Below are positions 59,109 through 64,000 of a stretch of 64,000 nt of DNA, in pieces. The notes beneath the pieces are model-generated. The model was not told the origin of the DNA, made no database searches, and was given only the letters and a program-made list of their open reading frames with translations. Every line of letters starts with the position of its first letter. Within the stretch, counting starts at the first letter, position 1. This DNA comes from Acanthosepion esculentum (taxonomy: Eukaryota; Mollusca; Cephalopoda; Sepiida; Sepiidae), in NCBI GenBank assembly GCA_964036315.1, contig OZ038485.1:74727681-74791680 (forward strand), given 5' to 3'. Both the position numbers and the translations under genes were made by a program.

Positions 59109-59186
59109 TTAATAATAACGTCCAGATGGCTGCTGAGCTGGGTATGACTGTGTTCGTCCAGAACCTTGGTGTCCAGCAAAGGTAGC
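59109..59186 (-). CDS. Candidate 3'-terminal coding exon of an unidentified G/Q/S/Y-rich protein
   Basis: On the minus strand the acceptor TTTTTAATAG is followed by ATFAGHQGSGRTQSYPAQQP, then SGRYY and TAA. An AATAAA lies about 20 bases after the stop (59085-59090). The composition suggests the low-complexity tail of an RNA-binding or vesicle-associated protein, but I do not recognise it. An alternative frame is open longer (66 codons) but gives an AT-driven hydrophobic sequence. Upstream exons would lie to the right and were not found in the window. Confidence 0.4.
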   Translation of the reverse strand, partial: ATFAGHQGSGRTQSYPAQQPSGRYY

Positions 59187-59718
59187 CTATTAAAAATAAA
59201 TGTTTTAAATTATAAAGTTATTTAGAATTATTTTTAAACTTTTTATGATTATTATAAAATATAAAATATTTTTTGCAGCAATTAAATATTTTTTAATTAC
59301 AAATTTTTTATAACTTTCACCATCTTTGGAGTGTTGGTTCAAAATCAAGTATACATTTTGCATTCTAAATACATCAGTTATTAAATAGTACAATACAAAA
59401 ATATGATTTAAAGAGAAACTTCATTAGAAAAGAAATTAAATTTAGCCTTGTAGCAAAAATAACAGGACAGAATTGGAATGAAATTAAAACATTGTTTTCT
59501 TTTAGTTTTTAAAATTCTTGCTGAGACTTCAATATCATACACATTCTTTTGTTTATACTACTCTTGGTAAAAATTATGAAACCACCACATTTAGATGTTC
59601 CCCCAGGATTTTTTCTTTGTTTTCTTTTGCCTTTGCAGCCAATAAATGAATTAGATAGAACACAAAATATTTGTTTAATAACTGAACCTTCTTGCTTCAT
59701 AAAATATACCTAAAACAT

Positions 59719-60170
59719 AATTTTTTTTTTTAATAATTTCAACCTGAACAAGGCAATAAAGACGTAAGAGGTTACTGAGTCTGAAGGAATATAAGTAAAA
59801 AATAAAAAGTGTTATTAAGGTGTGAGAACAATAAAAGTAGGGGAAATGAGAAGACAGGAGATAATGATTGACACTGCATTTAAATGTTGAAAGATCAAAC
59901 TTGACAGGAAATCAAGAAGCTGGAAGAAATTTCCACAAGTGAGAAGAGCAAGGAAAAAAACCATTAGCATAGAAATAACCGTTATATCTAGCCATTTCAT
60001 CTGTAAAATGATACCACTAATTTAGACTATGACTGATGCCAGGACAGGACAATAACATTGTAGATTCTTTGGATTTTATCAAGAATCTCTAAATACAGGA
60101 GCACCAAACAAGATATGGTAGCATTATTCAAAGCAAGTATGAATGGTAGACTTATAAATATGTAAGATAT
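59719..60170 (-). mobile_element. CR1/Jockey-like LINE 3' fragment (head-to-head pair, left member)
   Basis: The minus strand reads ILHIYKSTIHTCFE (60170-60120), then later KFLPASCFPVKFDLSTFKCS (about 59940-59880) and PLTSLLPCSG. An A-rich tail (T run at 59719-59731 on the plus strand) ends it. Confidence 0.75.
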
Positions 60171-60319
60171 TCACTGTATTGTGCTTGACAATTTTTTTCA
60201 CCCGAATCTATCTTACATATTTATAGGTCTACCATTTGTTCCCAGTAAGTCTTGCATGCATGCATCTTTGTAGCTTTATTGCCTTTCTTAGGGTGAAATG
60301 ATTTAAAAAAAAAAAAAAA
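60171..60319 (+). mobile_element. CR1/Jockey-like LINE 3' fragment (head-to-head pair, right member)
   Basis: The plus strand has TTCACCCGAATCTATCTTAC and ATATTTATAGGTCTACCATT, matching 56620-56660, then jumps to the 3' end (GTAGCTTTATTGCC, GGGTGAAATGATT) and a 15-A tail. Its start mirrors the end of the left member, so the two form a hairpin-like inverted repeat. Confidence 0.75.
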
Positions 60320-60436
60320 GATTCCGACAAGAATAAATTGTCTAGCAACAGTCCTAGCAACTGATTCAATATAATCTATACACTTCATGTCAGTGGAAAA
60401 CATTAACTCAAGTAGGCGCAATGAGTCCCTCGAAAT

Positions 60437-61740
60437 TTTTTTCTTTCTTTTTCTGTTTTTTTTTTTTTCTTTTAATGTTCACCCAATACAAAGCTCAAGG
60501 GCCTCCCAAGATAAAGGGTTACTGTATGGAGGTGTATTAGGGTAAGAGTGGGCAAGAAGTGAAGTTCTTGGGGGCAATGCACGAAAGATAACAGCTAATT
60601 CTAGACTTGAAGAGGTCAAGATTTAATTACTGAATAAAATTTCAGAGTTTAGTCTGAGACATTAGAAGTATAGAGTTGTAGAAGGAACTGGAAGTCCAAT
60701 CCTAAACAGGGCACAAAGGATAAATCTCTACTTCCAAGAAATTTACTTTATTTTGATACCAGTTTCAATATAAAATTTACCACTTAAAAAAGATTTTATA
60801 GCTAGAATTCTATTCAATAAAAAGAGCCAGTTCTTCATGACAAAATCTATACATTAGAATTTTTTCAGCTATCTATAAATATTTTATCTTTTCACTTGTT
60901 CTAATTAAGTTTTTTTCAATGATAATATTCATCAGCAAAGACTCATAGAGGTTAACATCAGTTATGCTGATGGAAGACAGAAATAGATCTCTCAAACTAT
61001 TAATAGAGAGAAGTTAAAATTAATAAGCCATTTCTTGCCCCAGTTAACAGCAGATTTGATAAAAAAGACTGAATCAGTTAAAAAATGTCCAGAAATAACC
61101 TTTCAACTTGTAAAGAAAAGCAGTATGCCAAATCCTGACAAATGCCTTCGAGATATCCAAAGCAACATCCCAAGCTTCACCATTCTTATCTAAATCTTGA
61201 TAGACTCTTTCAGCAATAATCATTAATACATCAGTAGCTGACCTAGAGAAGTGAAAGCCATATTGCTTATCTAAAAGAACAGCCTGTGAGGTGAGATGCT
61301 TAACCAATTCAAAGTTAATTAGGGTCTCTAGTACTTTGTCAAAAAAGAGGTAGATAGCTAATAGGATGATAGAAGTATCAGATGATTTGCCAGAGTTCTT
61401 AAAGACTGGAACTACAAAACAGGATTTCCAACAGGCAGGAAAACAGGAAGCAGCATGGCATTTATTGTAGAGTTTAGAGAGAACAAGGGTTAGTTCAGGA
61501 GCACATTTCTTAAGGACTTATTGCAGGGATATCATTATCCCTATGCTTTGTGGGTATCCAGTTTATAGATGACAGCAGAAACCATGAATGGTGTTATATG
61601 TATATCACTCAACAGAAACTCACTTCTAAGTGGAATGTCATACAAAAATAGTCCTGATGAGTCAAGAGTAGAATTTGAAGAGAATTTACGAGCAAAACAT
61701 TCTGCTTTATCAGAAGATGTTAACACCTCAAATTGAGTAA
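60437..61740 (-). mobile_element. CR1/Jockey-like LINE RT fragment
   Basis: The minus strand reads SSDKAECFARKFSSNSTLDS (61726-61660), YKLDTHKA, then VPVFKNSGKSSD (about 61410), LVKHLTSQAVLLDKQYGFHF (61300) and WDVALDISKAFVRIWHT (61170-61130), the last being RT motif A. Below 61070 only weak traces remain (near 60980 a LYESL piece), and a T-rich run at 60437-60474 may be the poly(A) tail. Stops and frameshifts throughout. Confidence 0.75.
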
Positions 61741-63284
61741 AATAAATTATTTAAATTAACAGCATATTTTTTTAAAAAGAAATAATTATGGAATCATGAT
61801 TTCAAGGGGAAAAAAAACTCATAATTCATATTAGGTTTTTATGTTGACCTGATTTCTCTAAGGTATGAACTTTACTAATAAAAACTATTTTCCAAAAAAT
61901 TCCAGCATTATTGCTTTGGTCAATGTAAATTCAAGATTTATCACTGAATATCACCTTCATCTAATTATCCACACACCAAAATTACCCTTCTGCAGCCAAC
62001 TGTAGCTTTGTTTTCTTCTGTTTAGGTACTGCTTTTTGTTAGAATTTTCTTTGTAAATTCCATTTCTTTACAAAATTTTCTTTGTTAATCACATTTTCCT
62101 TACAGGTTGGTCACAAATGTTAACTCCTGTTTTTATTTTTGTTTTTTTGCTAAGCATTTCTTATTTTTGAGTTATGTTTCATTGAGTTTTCTATCCAGAG
62201 ATTTTATGTCTTTTGTGGCCTACTTATTTATAACCATTTCATTTTATTTATATTTGCACCAAATTTTAGTGACAACCAACTGGAAACAACCAACATCTTT
62301 TACCAAGCTCCATACTGGATTTTTTCTTTAAACTGGAGCAGTTTAATATTTCATTGCTTTATTGACAGTTCCCTTGTTGGTATTTACCTGCTTCCCCACA
62401 GTAACAGTATGTGACACAAAGTCAATTTAACATAACACATTTAACAAGCTCAAAGATAATAACTGCCTTGTCCCTATGAGAACTGTCAATACTTGTATCA
62501 ATATCTAACTAATTCTTTAGTGCAGTTAGGTGTAAAGTTGGAGACACTGGGACAAGGCCTTCCTCATAGCTTAGAGAGTAAAAGAACACATCACTATGAT
62601 CGCAGCCCAAAAGCTGGAAAAAGTTGGAGCAATGTTTCCTATCCTTTAGTCTAGTCCAACAGCTTGTTAAAGTGTTGGAAGTTCTTGTTTAATGGCAGAC
62701 TGATTTGAATGTAAATTACATAATCCTATAATCTATTTTTCTTTTAATTGGTCTGGAAAAATATGATACTAATTTAAATAATTTAATCTTATTTATTTGA
62801 GGCATATTTTATGAAACCAGCTACTAACAACATTTTGTGTCATATATGTGACTTGTTTATTTGCTGCAAAGTAAAAAGCTGAGTGAACATCAACTAAGTG
62901 TGGTGATTCCATAACTTTTGCCTCAGATATTACATGATATTTCCTTGTGCCCCATTTTTCTCACACATATTTTTAGCATATTTAAAGTAGGTTTCATCAA
63001 AATAGATGTTCCTCAGCAAATAGTGTTTTTCATGGAACAAATTCCATCACAGAACAAATGCTTCAGTATTAAGAAGCCTATATTTGAATTTAACTTCTGC
63101 ATGCTTTTTATTAGTAAATATAACCATCTCAAAATTCCAATTCTGTAAAGTCAGCACTAATGTGGAGGGAGACATTTTCTATATCAATTAGATTTTCAAG
63201 ATGCCATAAATAATTCCTCTTAATGGCATTGTTCTTTCAAATTATGCTGCCCATCTCCTCTCTACATAACATCTGACAGACTGT
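61741..63284. other. No gene recognised
   Basis: Two short open frames (62107-62331 and 62918-63148, plus strand) are AT-driven. The stretch 62530-62690 has balanced composition and could be a SINE-like repeat, but no Pol III boxes or duplicated flanks were seen. Confidence 0.4.
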
Positions 63285-63349
63285 TCTAGATTACAAGCAA
63301 GGAATAATTCTTGATAACTTCAAAAATTATTCCTTGCTTGTAATCTAGA
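63285..63349. repeat. Perfect hairpin, 25-base arms, 15-base loop
   Basis: The left arm begins TCTAGATTACAAGCAAGGAA (63285-63309) and is exactly complementary to 63325-63349. The loop is CTTGATAACTTCAAA. Confidence 0.97.
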
Positions 63350-63520
63350 CCCTGTACTAAAACAAAGGACAACCCTACAGGCACTCATTGCACACCCTGA
63401 CCTCAATATAAAACCAGGAAAAGAGGGCTTTGAGGTTAATTCTCTCCACACTTTCACCAGAAGGCACAACAGGCTGGTCCACTACTTAACCACCAAAGAA
63501 CTAATCAGGACAACTACTTA
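63340..63520 (+). other. Unidentified open segment directly after the hairpin
   Basis: The plus strand reads DPVLKQRTTLQALIAHPDLN, then GKEGFEVNSLHTFTRRHNRL and VHYLTTKELIRTTT before a stop. It has a coding-like composition with no Met start. It may be part of a mobile element or a chance frame; I do not recognise it. Confidence 0.3.
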
Positions 63521-63538
63521 ATACAAAGGAGGAGGATT

Positions 63539-63563
63539 TTTTTTCTCTCTCTCTCTCTCTCTC
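63539..63563. repeat. TC microsatellite
   Basis: A T run followed by about ten TC units. Confidence 0.9.
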
Positions 63564-64000
63564 TGTTCCAATGTACCACAGGCTACAAACTGTCACACAA
63601 GGACACAATTTGTATTCAGAAAAAGAAAAACCTTCCAAAATAACATTCACTCAGCATTCAATCATTCTGAATGCAAAAAAAAAAAAATAATAATTCTGCA
63701 CCAACCTCCACATTGGTGACCACAATGCAGCACGGAAAACACAATGTGATAAGGAATTATCGCAACAGAAATGAAAAAACTTTTTTCAAGAACATGATGT
63801 AATATGGAAATTTGGATGTGATTTGGAATCTTCAGGACAAGAGAAATTTTTTTTCTTACCTAGAGCACATCAAAGTAAAAAATATGACAACTGCCATAAA
63901 TTCAAGTCACTAAAAACATCCTCACCAACTACAATTTCATCTTCAAGAACATAACAAAATACTTTTAACAAAACAAAAAATATATAAAGTGACACTGAAT
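63564..64000. other. Window end, no feature recognised
   Basis: A-rich sequence without a supported gene. Confidence 0.4.

Noticed and set aside
60437..60474. Terminator-like T run
   Set aside because: More likely the antisense poly(A) tail of a LINE fragment; bacterial-type terminators are not expected here.

Overview
The window is metazoan nuclear DNA, AT-rich and dominated by repeats. It has split genes with GT-AG introns, BTB-Kelch exons, several LINE families, Gypsy and BEL/Pao LTR elements, a Penelope-like RT, hAT-like and other DNA transposons, a tRNA-derived SINE and long TA/TG/TC microsatellites. There is no bacterial gene, operon, rRNA or CRISPR array. The mix (KLHL10-like gene, abundant TA microsatellites, Tx1-like, CR1-like and Penelope-like elements) fits a mollusc, and I lean to a cephalopod. 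That is an inference; no marker in the window settles the species.

The one clear host gene is a kelch-like (KLHL10-type) substrate adaptor on the minus strand. Its first coding exon (BTB, BACK, start of kelch) is at 31359-32358. Further kelch exons lie at 30546-30693, 14678-14847, 14027-14298 and 6697-6788. All junctions keep the reading frame and have GT/AG signals. Introns are about 0.67, 15.7, 0.38 and 7.2 kb. The last kelch strand and the stop codon were not found and probably lie left of the window. A second possible host exon, the 3'-terminal coding exon of an unidentified G/Q/S/Y-rich protein, is at 59109-59186 on the minus strand.

Region by region. 1-4240: decayed Tx1-like LINE cut by a 1.24-kb TIR element. 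4240-6690: LTR-like remnant and AT-rich DNA. 8120-13455: nested insertions, with a Gypsy element (8214-12944) inside a hAT-like element and itself carrying a Helitron-like fragment. 15.7-16.8 kb: LINE remnant. 16.8-21.35 kb: a purine-strand minisatellite (19/20-bp monomers, 39-bp dimers) holding three large tandem blocks. 21.4-29.1 kb: gag, LINE, SINE and Penelope fragments. These last four blocks all lie in the 15.7-kb KLHL intron. 33.7-34.2 kb: an LTR. 34.5-41 kb: a young BEL/Pao element (minus strand) whose pol ends in a TAF3-like PHD finger. 41-44.1 kb: 5' part of another Tx1-like LINE. 45.5-50.8 kb: Gypsy integrase and CR1-like LINE remnants flanking a 2.8-kb long-TIR element that encodes an XPG/PIN-like 'GCD' protein. 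53551-56111: a complete but dead hAT element with an exact 8-bp target duplication. 56-62 kb: CR1-like LINE fragments, some head to head, plus a large palindrome. 63.3 kb: a perfect 25-bp hairpin.

Most mobile-element genes here carry stops, frameshifts or truncations. The best preserved is the BEL/Pao element, whose LTRs differ at only a handful of sites over about 308 bp. The most unusual points are the PHD finger on the BEL/Pao pol, the TIR-bounded GCD-protein element, and the frame-preserving 39-bp minisatellite inside the KLHL10-like intron.
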